A stretch of DNA of 64,000 nt from Andrena cerasifolii (taxonomy: Eukaryota > Arthropoda > Insecta > Hymenoptera > Andrenidae), in contig NC_135126.1 of the NCBI RefSeq assembly GCF_050908995.1, positions 11,780,001-11,844,000 of the forward strand, in the 5' to 3' direction. The position numbers and the translations under genes are program-made. This document shows, one piece after another, positions 11,120-24,400 of the stretch (position 1 is its first letter; each line of letters begins with the position of its first letter). The notes beneath the pieces are model-generated. The model ran no database searches and was not told the DNA's origin. It worked only from the letters and a program-made list of their open reading frames with translations.

Positions 11120-14100
11120 CGTGATCCGTGACCCGGGGAGCCGCGACGGAGATTAATTTGCGCGGAAAACTCGAGGATTAAAATATTCCCGTGGAACAAA
11201 TTGAATTTGTACGTCCGCCTGTTTTGCCGTTGATTTAACGCCCGATCGATGAACGACGGACGTTTACGCCCCCGGATTGCGAACAGCACTCTGCTCCTTA
11301 ATAATTCCCGGTTCGTGAAACTGGAATCGAGAGATGTCGATGGTATTATTGGCTTGTTATTGCCACGGCGGAAATGAGATAGGGGAAGGGTAAAGGGAGC
11401 AGGGAGCGGTGGAAACGTTGAGACGCGCTAGTGACGCGAGAAAGTCGACGTGGTTCGTTAGACGTTCCAATCAACTAAACGATTAACGTTTTGCCAGCCA
11501 CGGGTACCGCTCGAAAAGAGGATTAAGAGGGGTGAATCCACCCGTCGTCGGGGGAAAGTTTTTCAACGCCTTCGCCGTTTTCGGCTGGTCCACGGGGATT
11601 CATATTCCCCTCGTTCTTTATATTAAAGGATTCAGTGCATTCAAGTCTCCACGATTCTTTGGCGAACGAGCGCGGCAGGCTCCGCTTCACTAAGGCGGTA
11701 TCGGAACGTCGAATCGGGAGTCGAAATCGACGAAATTATTTATGGCCAGAACTACGGGAATTACGTGCACGCCACGATCTACCCTTAACATCGTTGCGTG
11801 CAGCAAATTTGCATCCACATTTCGAGCACAGGTCGACAAGGGAGGAACGACCGGTTGCGCCAACGAAACCACCTTTCAGGATGTGTACGTTTCCCCGAGA
11901 ATTCGCTGGGAAATGTTCAGCGTGAATTCCTGGTGGTCGATGAGGAGGATAACTCGTCCCTGAAGTGCAGTAACCTCGGCAGAAGAGTCTTGGGCCCACT
12001 CTAGCATCGCAAGAAGGTCTTATGACCCGTGCAAAATGAATGCATCCCCTCGCAGCCTGCATCCTTCTCATCCCCACCCTGGCCTCTCCACCATTCAGCC
12101 ACCCGCTAAATCGAGCGTGCCCGTAAAACGAAATACGGAATTTCATTTGAATCCTTCGTCGTTTCGGTCTCGCATTCTACCATCTATCCAACACCCCGCT
12201 CAACCCCCGTCGGCCTCTTCTTATTTATTCTTTATCTTTACTGAAATAAGGGGCAGCGGGTCGATAAAAATATTTACATAGAGATTGCACCCCTGGAACG
12301 GGGACGCCAATTCCCTCGCGCGACACCGTTTCCTTCCCTGCGCAAAAAATTTATCGCGAGCGAAGGAAACCCTTTCGGGAAAGGATGATTCTCGTGGCGT
12401 CGTGGACCGACGCGCACTAACCGAACGGATTAGAACCTGCATTCTGACGCGTTGAAGATGGTCTCACCCAAAAATGCGAACCGTGACGGAAGGTAGCGAT
12501 GTGTTTCCCGACGGTAGAGAGACGAGCGCGGTAGTTTCGCCCGTTTCAGACGCGGAAAACATCCCCTCGATGAGACGATGCGGTTACGTCGGTTTCCTCC
12601 TTTCTGCCTCCCTTTTCGCGTCCCTTTCTCTTCCTCCGTCGACCGTACTTGCGTATCCCGAACAGGTTACAAACGACGGGCACGGTATTACAAGCCGCAA
12701 ATTACACCCCCTGCCCTCCACGCCGCCGAGCGAATGTGCGAGGCCAAGACTGCTGGATTACACCCCTCGCTGCGAGAGGAGCTTCCGCCGGAATACCTCT
12801 CTCCCTTCCGCGGAAACGGAACGATCCGGCTTTCCGAGATAAATTAGGGAGAAGAATATTAACTGTCGTTAGGCAGACAATTATTGAGACTCGGTAATGC
12901 GCGAAAATGTCCCCCATTCGAACTCCCGGGTCGGCGCTATTTCCAGCATTCGCGCAAGGGAACCCGCTTTGTCACTTTTCGCCACTCAATTATACTGGAG
13001 TTAGGAAAGAACCGAGCGGAAGGTTCGGAGGTCCAAAAAAACAAGTTCGCCGTAAATCTCTCGAGGAAGCAATACCGTGCACGGTGGTAAGTAGCACCGC
13101 GAAACTATCGACGTGTTCAAAGGGCTGTTTCGCAGGTACAAACGCGAACCGTAAAGTCCCCCTTGTAAAGTGACGTTGCGGAGCGTGCTTTTTCTCTCCA
13201 TAAATTACAATATTCGTCGGGTGGTCCCCTCTCGTTCGCTTGATGCGCGTTCACGCCCCGAAAGTTGCAGGAAATTCGCAACAGAATTCACGCGGCCCGT
13301 GGATTTCCTAAACGATGAATTACCGCCGAGCGGTGTAACTCTCCTTTAATCGCGCGGATAACGTTGCGACGGTGTCTGGTATTTCTAAGTTTACCCCCGA
13401 TAACGAGGATAGATCTGGGGTCGATCGATGAGCCGGCCAAATCAGTTTAACCCGAGTAATTACACCCGGCTAAATGCGTTCTACGTGATTCGAGTGCTTT
13501 AGCTCGTGAAGAATTAATTTCTGCGCGGGAGCGCGGAGAGCGGCCGTAAGGCCCGTTTTAAAGAAGGTCGAATGCCGAGATGGAGAATCGCGGTCGTTGG
13601 CCAAAAATTATGTAGCAAAGGTGGCAGAAAGTTTTCGGTGTAATCTCGCGCTTGCGGCTTAATTTTCCGGAATTATGCACCCGTCGGAGGACGCGCCCGT
13701 ATCTGGAATCCTCATTTCCCCCGCGGCGATCCTTTTCGCCTTTTCGTCCGTAATAACGCCGCACAAAGTGCCTCCCGGTATTACGTCGTTTCGTTAATTA
13801 ATTTACACCGGGGCAACACTGGATTACGAAGCCCGCGAACGATTCCCATTCTTCTCCAGCCGGGGTGTCTTGAAAAGCCATAAAACGAGAAAACGATGTC
13901 AGCGTTTACGTAGGTACCCTTGTCGCTCGGGCTTGTCGGATTGTACAGGGCGGACAGAAAAAGGGGGCCCAAACAAGAAAGATTTTTAAGTCCAACTATG
14001 TACTTTTTGTGTTTCTGTTCTCTAAGCTGAAGTTGTTGGCTTCTTGCTGATAATCATGATTTCGGTATCTACAGTTTTAAGTGGATTACGGATCACCGTT

Positions 14101-14148
14101 TCGCCAACAGCACGCGGGACTTTAAACTGGGGGAACATTGGCAGTTAC

Positions 14149-14616
14149 TTAAGGGAGGAGGGGGCCCACCTTGAAGCCACTAACAAAAGACAAAGTGAAG
14201 GATTTTTGTGAAATAAATAAAAATATAGGGCTTGGACTTCTTATATAGTTTTAAAGCAATCTTTATTTTGTTGGAAAAAATTTTTTTTTATGAAAAATTG
14301 TACAAAATGGCTTCCCGGAGCAATGCAAAAAGCTGGCCCACACTCCCGTGAATGACAGGATCATCTGAGAAGGAAATACAAAAGAGATGTATAAACTGGA
14401 ATATATTATCTTCCATGTAGCGTAGGATTTTCTCAAAATTCGAATTATTCTGGAAATTAGAGCAGTTTGAAGAATTAATTTTTCCAAAAAAAATAGCAAA
14501 ATTATGATTGCTTTGAAACTATATAAAAAATCCAAGCCCTATATTTTTATGTATACGAACAAAAAAATCCCTAACTTTTTTTTGATTAGTGGCTTCAAGA
14601 TGGAGTCCCCTCTTAA
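14149..14616. mobile_element. piggyBac-type MITE (non-autonomous, TTAA-flanked)
   Basis: TTAA at 14149-14152 and 14613-14616 bracket a 468-bp AT-rich unit with long imperfect terminal inverted repeats. The left end has CTTGAAGCCACTAAC and the right end the complement, GTTAGTGG-like, CTTCAAG. A second pair of inner arms (TATAGGGCTTGGA at about 14225 and TCCAAGCCCTATA at about 14530) also matches. There is no transposase frame. TTAA duplication is the hallmark of piggyBac-family integration, so mobilisation in trans by such a transposase is inferred. Confidence 0.75.
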
Positions 14617-15839
14617 CATGTATTAAAGAAAGCAACGAACAAAATTTTTATGCATTTTCACACCTGTAGTACAATCACAAATTATTATAATAATAGGTAT
14701 TATAATAGGATACCTAAAGCAAATTTGAAAATGTTAATTTTTATATTATATAGCAAAACGTTCCAAAAACATGCCAATGTTCTCCCAGTTTGCGGTAGAT
14801 TGATCATCCAAGAACCGATACAGCCATTGACAAACTTTTTATTATTAAAAAATGTGTTATCGGTCACTAAGCTGAGTGAGTGGGAATAGTCCCTGAGTTG
14901 ACACGAACGACCAGTTGATTTTGTGGAGACAGTAACCCTCATTCGACGACTAGAGGCAATTGGATGACTTTCTTTATTGGAGCAGAGAATTGATTTACAG
15001 ACACACGCTAATAGACGCACTATCTATTCTTGCAGGTGCTCTTCCTTCCAAAATTATTCGACTCTTTTATTATCGTTAGGTTCCTCAAACTCTCTTGTAT
15101 AATGACAAACAGCATCTTCTCAGTCGGAATATAAATTCCTCCCCAAGTTTGATGCAGAAATTTACAAGCTTTCTTGGACGAACCGAGTAAACTCGGGGTG
15201 GGTCACGAAATTGAGGCGATGCGAGTGAACCAGCGCTCGTCTCATCTCGGGAATATTTCCCTCGGAACTGAAGAGCGATGGAGAACCAGGGAGATGCTGG
15301 CGCGCGGTGTTTCAGAGGCGAACGTGAATAATAGAAAGGAGTTAGTAAGTTTCTGGGAAAGGCGAAAGCGTTCCTCGTATGGGTACAATCCTCTGGCGTG
15401 GAAGAGAGCGTTCGGAAACCTAGGGCATGGAGCGGGGTCCACGGGAAATTTTCGCAAGCGGGAGCATTACTTTTTACGAGTGTAGCACCCCAGAGACGAA
15501 CCGTATCCGACGGTGCGCCCTCGTAGGTGCTCCATATTTCATACCCTGTTGCTTTCGACGCGTGCTACACCCGCCTATCCGGCAGTTCTTACGCTTTAAA
15601 ATGAGAATAGATGTTATACGTGTTCCTCGACGGCAATGAATACAAAAACACGCGATATACCTGCAAGTTTTAATACATCCCCCGCGCTGCATCGGATCCC
15701 GAACTCCCGCAGGCCCCGAGGGAAGGGAATATGAATTTAACGCAGCAGCCGTAATATTATTATCCTTCGACAGTTTTACGGATACTACCGTCTCCTTGTG
15801 TAATGCACGGTGAAATTATAGATTACCTACATTTGGGGG
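14617..15839. other. Non-coding spacer between MITE and ens 3' end
   Basis: The first 400 nt are AT-rich, the rest mixed. Open frames at 14700-15020 (minus) and 15174-15485 (plus) resemble no protein I know. Confidence 0.45.
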
Positions 15840-18404
15840 GATCATTGAATAGCAACACTTTTATTCATTTTTTTTTAATATTAAGTATTTATTACATACA
15901 AGCATTTTATACAATACGAAGTATTCTTTAGACATGACTGATGATATTTAGCGTCCTCAGTATTCATTACATTTAGAAACATTCTTTCGTATGGTATTGA
16001 GATTATTATTATTATTGTTATTATTCGATATAGTTATTATTATTATTACATGTCCTTATAGAATAGTTTTAGTTAGACCGAATAGAGTAGTTTGAATAAA
16101 TAAACTCGATACATATATATATAGTCGTTTGCATACTTCTGTCTCGAAAAGCAACGTCGTACTTTATCTTTCTTCTCCATTTAATATAATTAAAACATAA
16201 TCGTCGTATGGGAGTATCGTCGTGATGCGTAAAACTGATCTCGAATTCCCTCTCGGTGTGCCGTGACTACGCGCTTGGGAAAGCTTTAGGCGATTAGGAT
16301 CGTATGCATCTCTGTACAGCATTCTGTGCAACAAATCTTCGGAAAAAATACATGTTCGCTCTTAGGTTTCGCGCGATAGAAACAAACTTTCGACGCGAAG
16401 CAATGCGGCGTTACATACGTACACGTTCGAAGGGGCTTAAATTAAAACGATTTCGAGGAGAAGAACCGGTGACCATGTGGCGTCCAAGTTTTCTCGGAGC
16501 GACAGCAATCTACGTATACAATGAAGTCAGGGGAACCCGTGATATCGTATGCAGCGCGAACGCAAGGGGGACAGTGATTAAAAAAAAAAAGCAAGCAAGA
16601 GAAGAGACGAAACGAAAACGTTGTATAAAATTAATTAATCGACAAATCCTCTTCAGACACGTCTACGACTGTCTTTTCCATTTATTATCTGCTAGTCGGA
16701 AACTAGATTAATCGGATTACTTTATTATACCCTCGATATAAACAACCGTACAGGTCGGACAGTATTATGCACCTGCGATTAAGCAAGCGTTCGAAACACA
16801 AAGCATGCTAATGATATCCGTTTCTGTTATAATAGTATGCCACAATAGTAACAAACAATTCATGTCTTAGACACCAATCATTACAATGTTTTTATGCTCG
16901 ATAGACATCAGGCTTTAAAGTTATCGTTCACTCTATCTGTATACTAGTATGATATACCACTATAATGAATAGCCACCACTGGATAACGCAACGTGACCGT
17001 GTAATTCCGTCGAATTCGATTCCCGGTGAGATATCTCTGGCGAGGCTGCGAGCTCTTCACTAGAATTTGCGCCATCGACGCGCTAATCTGTTATCTCGAA
17101 TTGATACTGCGTAACAGCGCTGGGGGAGGGGGGAGGAGAGTTTCGCGTCTCATCGACTATCGCCTATCTAGCGGGACGCATCATTTACAAACAAAGTAAC
17201 GTAGCTCTATCCGGCTCGTTAATCCCGCGAACGTATGCAGTGGCTATTTCACAAAGCGATCGCCGCCATCTCGTCATCATCACAGCTAGGAAAATTCACG
17301 TTAAATCCGCGGGGGGGGGTAGGAGGGGGGAAAAAAACGTAACGGTAGATGAAATCTATTTGGATACCTAGAGTACCAACATTTAGATGAGTTTTCTAGA
17401 AAAAGTATATAGAAGGAATAATAGAAGAAAAAAGGACAATACGATAAAAACAGTAAAATTGCTTGACTAGTGAGCGCGCGCCCCAAAAAATGTAAAAGTA
17501 TGGAAGAAATGGTTTTCTCGTTTTTTTTTTTTATACATCATATCTGCAGGATGATCTTACTTGGATATGATTATACATAGATTCACTTTCTCTATATTCA
17601 AATTCTATAAGGTAATAATTATACTATATCTCTTATGTAAGGACAATCATTGGAGCTTACCTCCTACGTCGTTTTGGCAGATGCAGTTTCGCAAGATACT
17701 CTTTCATTCGTTTTCTTTAGCCAATTCACGATCTTCTGCTATGTTCGTCAAGCCGTTTTACACATTCGTTTACGGTTATACAAATCGCGAGTGTACCGAT
17801 CGTCCGAATGCATATATCGGATTCGTTAAATCACGGTTCGATTACATGCTCGTTCTCGATCGAGTGTTTTGCAGAACGTTCTGAAACATTGTACAATGCA
17901 CGGGCGAAAGAAAAGCGCGAAACTAATTCAATGAAATTTAATACAATAAAACATGTGTACGCGTGGTTCGTTATGTTTTTTTTTTTTTCGAATCGTGTCT
18001 CGTATTACGTTTATAAACAGGCCTTATTCCCTTCGAAGGTCCTCCTCTAAAACATTCGATTTATATATCTAATAGCATACTATAACGGACTGAGAGTGCC
18101 TATTTGCTGTTTGCGTAAATATTATTAATTAACATTATATATTATTTTACATTTCTCGTGACAGCTCGTTCAAGGACATAAGGTTTTCACTTTTCATTTT
18201 CCCTTTCTTTCGACGTAGTGCCCCCGTTCGTTCTCTCTACTTAGTTTCACCGTTCTTTTTTTTCTACACATCGATTAGCGCTTATTTACATTATTTCTTA
18301 AACGACGTCGTTCTGAGTGTGTTGCAGCGAGCGAGCAACCACGCGTCGTATTTCGATCCAATTGTCCCGTCCTCCTTTCACCATGAATGTTTAATACGCG
18401 CGCA
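15840..18404 (-). other. ens: ens 3' UTR (approximate 3' end)
   Basis: The sequence below the stop is AT-rich, with poly-T/poly-A tracts and ATT repeats (about 16000-16050), unlike the CpG-rich DNA below 15.84 kb. Minus-strand AATAAA signals lie at 16731-16736, 16681-16686, 15888-15893 and 15860-15865. The last pair, with the composition change, suggests the main end near 15.84 kb and the others allow shorter mRNAs. A TGTAAATA Pumilio-type element (18283-18290) is near the stop. A less AT-rich island at 16980-17330 includes a G run on the plus strand. The end point is inferred. Confidence 0.6.
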
Positions 18405-18418
18405 TTATGATAAAAGAT
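18405..18418 (-). CDS. ens: ens exon 15: last coding exon, completes Asp-Leu-Leu-Ser stop
   Basis: Acceptor GATCTGCTGCAG|ATC. The 14 coding nt complete a split Asp codon and add Leu, Leu, Ser and TAA (18405-18407). The tail then ends QVPDLLS. The exon continues as the long 3' UTR. It is too short to be found by reading-frame length; it was found by looking for an acceptor in phase 1 downstream of the exon 14 donor. Confidence 0.75.
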
Positions 18419-21400
18419 CTGCAGCAGATCAAGAATAATGGTACATTACATTTACATCGTACACAGAGTAGACATCGCGTTATAGTGATACAGCATTGGC
18501 GTAGACGTACCTGGTACTTGACTATTATCTTGTTGCTTGTTGTTTATAAAAGAATCCTGGAACGGATTTACATTGGCATTAGCTGCGGTAGGCATGTATG
18601 TGTTGGCCAATGGTGTGAAGGGTATAGCTGCTGGATTTAGGTTCGAGTTGAGGTTGTCTTCGTTTGCCAGATTGGATGTCAGTTGGAGTATTGGGCCACT
18701 ACTGCTATTACTGAGAGAGTCGAATTCCGTTAGGTCTAACAGGTTGTTGGTCACGTTGTTTTGTTTGCTATAAAATCAGCCAAAACGGAAACATACAGAC
18801 ACTAAATAATAGGCGAGGTAACACAACTAGAAACTACTGCTTCAGCGTATCATTTGTAATCCCGAATAACGAAATTACAATCACTAGATCGGCTAAGCCA
18901 GTTGTAGATGATCCATACCTTCGAACACTATTAATCTTACTAAAATTAGTATATGTACATGTAACGATACAATCTTCGATAATCTAAATCTCTTGAGCTC
19001 TTTAATTCGGAGAATTCTATAGTATCTAAAAGTTATCAGCAAATGGCGAATGAAAGAAAGTGTTTAACAACTATGTTAGTTTCTCTTCAATCTGATCGAG
19101 TCACGTGTCCCTTGCACAAAGTTATAATTAAGGAAGCATTTCGAAATGAAATACTCCTTGTAGCAGTTAGTTTTTGCATCAGCACTATACTGCTGACTAG
19201 TATCTCGAAAGGCAGCTACTTTTAATGCTGTAAAGCACCTATAAGAAGCGTTTCGTATGTGCTTGTGAACTTATGTAAAATTCTATGGCATAACGGAAAC
19301 ACAATAATCGGGACAGAAAAGAATTTCCTCTGCCCGATGAAATCAGTGATATATAAGTAATGTATATACAATATACTACCATACAGCAGGTTCACGGAAT
19401 TGGTTAACAGCGATTATTTCTATTTCGTGTATCGGATTTCTCTCATTCGTAATATGGAAATACGTCGTAAAATATTCATGCCTGATTTCGGCATGGGTAA
19501 CTGCTTCCTATAGGAATTGTGGAATGGACCGTGTGAAACATATCCTTGTACAACCAAAGAGTAATGTCAAAATATGCGAAGGTCGATAGTACATAGCAAA
19601 AGTAGACAGTAAGTTGACACGTACTGCTGGATGATGTACAACACAAACATAAAGAATATGTACAAAGTAGAGAGCAAAGAAAAGTACAAGCCACACCATA
19701 TTGATACGATTAATTCACAACATGCATTGATGGTAATAAAACTCGGCAATAAGTAACATTAATAATGGACGCTGCACTTAAAGGCATACAGAACGAGCTT
19801 GAACAATAACTAATTGGAGGAAAGATAAAAAAAGTAATCGCTCACCAAAGATGACACGTTGCGATAAAAATTGGCAGAAACGTAATGAAGAGTGTTTAGT
19901 AACAACTTAAATCTATCTTTGATGAGCTCGTATGATAAAATTACAAATAAAACTTTTTTCAGATGAGTCATTAAATTTATGCTATTCATCTTTCTTTACA
20001 TTATGTACACTGAATTTATTATTATTGATTAATTGGTATTTAACGCTATAGCTCTGTTAGTCGTTTAACATTTCCATGCTTCGCGTAACATTACATATTT
20101 TTATGCCATTAACATATTACTAAAAAGAGTCGACGTACATATATAAGTTCTTTTAATATTCTTTTAGACGTCTACCTAAAAATAGTATATTTCCTTTTAA
20201 CTAGTACATGATTAAATATAAATTATAAAATATATGTAAGTATAATAGACAATACAATATACATTCTTCATACCTCACGTGTTACCGTTGATATATCGTA
20301 ATCGTTTCGTATAATTCATTGTTAGGTATTGGAATAGTCGTGCGATTAGGTGAACGTTTTAAATAGCAATAAATAATTGCCAGTATATTTATTTCGTATC
20401 TGTCAACCATTGCTCTGGCTACTTTTGCAATGTACAATATACGTGAAATTATTTGCGTTAGAATGACATTTGTTATAAAGCAATTGCTAGCAAGTTAAAT
20501 TAAGCGCAATAAACTTTGTTATCTAAACAACTATGTATAGTACATATATATTTTTTTCAAACTTAATTGTTTTGTTGTTATACGAATACCACAAAAAACA
20601 TCTCAAACAACAAAATTCATTATATACACATTAACGATAAATTCTCAGCATATCGCGTGCCATCGTATTTTGGAATAAATATACAGGATTATCGTCTTTC
20701 GCATTTAATCTCTCTTTTCCTTTTTTTTCATTAATGCATTTTAGAAATCAAATGTGGATACTTTACTATATTCGGTTTTCTGTTTTTTTTCCTCAATTTT
20801 GGACACCAAATCATACATTACAATTAATACATGTACAGTTAATGTGGCACATTTTCTAAGCCTACTTTATATATTCATTTGGAAAACGATACTCCACACT
20901 CTAGCCATTTGGTTCGTAATATAAATTTCCACTTGAAAATGAGGAAATTGCGGTATAAAATAATGGTACTAAAACCACATCGTCGATGGTGTGGAATAAA
21001 CGTAGAAGAGAAGCGATATTATAGACAATTATTCGAAAATAGACTAGTGTAATTACTAAAAAAAATTTTACAGGCGGTTATTTATAGTTCACATTGTGTG
21101 TGTGCGTGTATATCAATCCATTGTGAATCTATAAATAACTTTCGTTACATAAATGACTAGAGCATTACCCTGAATCATTTAAAATACAGAGTACTTCTTG
21201 TATGTATCCATAATCATCAACGTTGCAACTTTCGTGTAGTGGAGTTTTGGTATATAATTTCTGACGCTACAGCTTTACACGTACTGCGTGTCGTAATTCT
21301 AACTGATTTTTCATAATTCGATTTTTTTCCCCATATAGTTGTAATATAACTGTCATCGTTTCTTCTTTAAGTTAGGAATACGTTCGTAACATGCTTATCT

Positions 21401-24400
21401 GAACGGCACTATAGATCAGTCAACATTTTCACATACATAATGGCTAGTATCGTGCGATGATTTATGTTATTTATGTTAGTTACATCATTAGCCATGATGT
21501 TTCCATTAGGAATTGATTGCATTCAATAGTCATAAGAACGTAGCATCGTGTATGTATGTTATATATATATGTATATATCGTATTCACGCAAATTCTAGAT
21601 AAAATATGCATTTGATAGAAATAACGTTATGAAATGCTTGCTACTAGGAATTCGTACGATGTTTTGGATGAGAAAAACGGTTTCGTTCATGGAAAAATAG
21701 TTCTTACACTATAGCGCCTGGAAAAAATCAGAAAAGAATATTTTCAAATGTTCTCATGGAAATTCCTTCGTGTGGTAGTGTACGCCTAGCCTGATACAGA
21801 ACCCTTGCACGGGCATCGATATAATATTTATTGTCGAACGACGTAAAGAAACAAATGAACTTACAATTCTTTGAGATGCTCTTCGATGTAATCTATTAGC
21901 TCTGTTATTATCATTTTCTTTTTTTTTTTATACCGATGAGAAATCCAGTTATATCTTGGATCTTTCTTTCATTAATCACGTTTGGGTTAGATGTCAATAT
22001 GTAATTCTGGCGTTAATGTAAATGCTCTCACAAATCTGTAACTTTTAATTTAATATACTTACACGGTGGCATTGTCCAGTGTAATCGATTGACTGTTGAT
22101 ACCGTTTCCGTGATTCGTATGGTGACCATTCAGTTCTCCTTCCACATTACCCTGATTATTATCCAATACAATTTTACTTTCGTTAATGCCGTTACTATGC
22201 GTGCCGTTGTGAACAATGTCCGTCGTATCATTGTTCTCCGTGTGATGAGCTCGCTGCTCGCCGCTAATGAACTGCTGGGTTGCTTCGGATATCAGACTGG
22301 CCGTCATAACGTCCTCACCTTTACTACCTGGGCTCGTTTTGTTTTCATCGTTAGGACTGTCTTCCTTCAACTTATCGCCATCTCCACCTTCACCCTGCGT
22401 TACACACAACCAGAAACGTGACAACGGGAAGAAAGAGGGGGAACAGACAGGGCAATCGCTACGCATCATAGACGAATTCTTGATACCTTAGTGGGCGTGT
22501 TACTCTGATTTTTCCCCCGAGTTCTAAGCATAATCGCCTCGACACGCTTACGTCTAGCGAGTCTTTCCTCTTCCTCCTTCTTAAGGCGCTCAGTCATTTC
22601 GATCCGCTGTCTGCAAACGATCACAAATCCGTCGTTTAAATAGATCCTTAACCGTTCTAAAATTTATACTAAATTCTATCTGAAACTCTCTCACCTTTCC
22701 GCTTCTTCTCTCGCTTTCCGTTCAGCCTCTTCCTTCTCTAACTTCTGACGCGCCTCCTCTTCCCTTTTTCTCCTGTCCTCTTCCTCGCGACGTTTCGCTT
22801 CCTCGATCGCCACTCTCAGTCTCTGCTCCTCAGCGTCCCGAGCCTCGTTGGCCAAACGGAGGGTCTCTTCCTCCAGGCGCCGTTGCTCTTCCTCTTCGGC
22901 GCGCAATCTCTCGGCCTCCAGGCGCGCCTCTTCCTCCTGTCAAAAGATTATTTTTTCTCATAGAAGCCTCTTGGTCTCCGCGGACAATACGCTTTTCCTA
23001 TGAAAGGGCTCCCTGAAAAGCGCACCTGTCGTTGGCGTTCAAGCTCGGCTTCCCGTTCAGCCTGTTCCCTGGCCAATCTCCTGCGTTCCGCGATGGCCGC
23101 CTTAGCCTCCTCCTCCGTGGTAATCCTGATCTTCGCTATCATCGAGGCTAAAAAGCGGCCGACGTCAATCACCGATTCACTCTTCGATGGCTCCCGTCCT
23201 ACTTACCTGACATGTCGATCTGCTCCTCCACATTGTTCTCGGATTTCACTTCAACTTCCACCGCCTTCTTCTCCTGCTTGTTGTCTTCCCTTTTCGCGGT
23301 CTTGGGCGGCTCCTGGGACGGCACGGTCGCCTGGATCTCCTGACTCAAATTCGACTCATCTTTCGCCTGTTTCGACACCGGTGCAGAGTTAGGTTGATCG
23401 ATAACAGCTGGCTTCTTGGCTTCCTCGGTCTCCTGTTCGGCTGCACTGATTTCCTGCTGCAACGAAACGAACGTGGATAATGCGACCGATCGTTCGCCAG
23501 AAGCGTTACGACGGACGGGTAAGGAATTAATAAATTACTTGTGTCTTTTCTGTGCCTTGATCTTTCTTCTCCTCGTGCTTGTCGTCTAACTTGATGTCTT
23601 CCTTGGCCTCGCTCTTTATTATCTCGGCGGTGCTCTCGCGAATGAACGGCGCGATCTCCGCACCAGGACTCTGCAGCGGCGTTGCTCTCGGGGTTATCCG
23701 CGGCGACGCTTTCGCGTTCTTCACCAACTTCTCCGACGGTTTCTTCGCCTCCGTCGTTTTTGGCGTGGAGGGTTTCTTTGGAGTGCTATGGACCTTTGGC
23801 AGTGGCGGCTTTGAATCCTTCGTCGGTCTCAAGTCACCCGACAGATCTGCGGCGAGAATTCGTGACTCGTGACAGGGCCACTGATTCGCTTCTTCGTACA
23901 CAGAGTATTTGAATGTGCAATTTTGAAAAAAAATAAAATAAAATAAAATAAAAAAAAAGAAACAAGCAAATTTAAGGGGCCACGGGAGCATTAGTTGGGA
24001 TCAACGAGTCGACTGGCCGATTCGGTGAAATTAAAAGCGGAGGGGGACGGTTGGACAGTGGTAAAAGTCCGCGCGCGTTCACTTCCCCTGGGAGAGCATG
24101 ATTTCTCCCAGGGCGCCTCTACACGTGACCGTGCAGAAGGAGGACCGTGTACGCGATTAACAATTAGAGAATTGAAAAAGGCATGCTCACTGTGTCGTTC
24201 TGTGACCGAAACACCGGTACCGGCAATAGAAGCAGGTCGCGGTCGACGCGGGGCAGCTGTACGGGGACGCAGATTGACGTTACTGCTGCCCACACTGCTG
24301 GCGCTTTGCTGACTCATGGAGCTGTGCGGTCGTGATGGGCTGTTCGGTGTCACCTCCCCGCTGCGGATGCCTACGCGTACCCACCCAAGGTGAACATCTC

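Larger units (their letters stand above)
9401..14148. other. Non-coding DNA
   Basis: CpG-rich, many chance open frames on both strands and none recognisable. Contains the duplication B pair and a G-rich run at 11084-11119. Confidence 0.5.

Noticed and set aside
6258..16640. Identical 19-nt string (GTTGTATAAAATTAATTAA) near 6260 and 16620
   Set aside because: AT-rich and short; one such match is expected by chance in a window of this size.
16990..17030. tRNA-like B-box (TTCGATTCCCGG)
   Set aside because: No anticodon stem or acceptor stem pairing around it.
24361..24370. Second AG as the exon 7 acceptor
   Set aside because: It would shift the frame into a stop after three codons.
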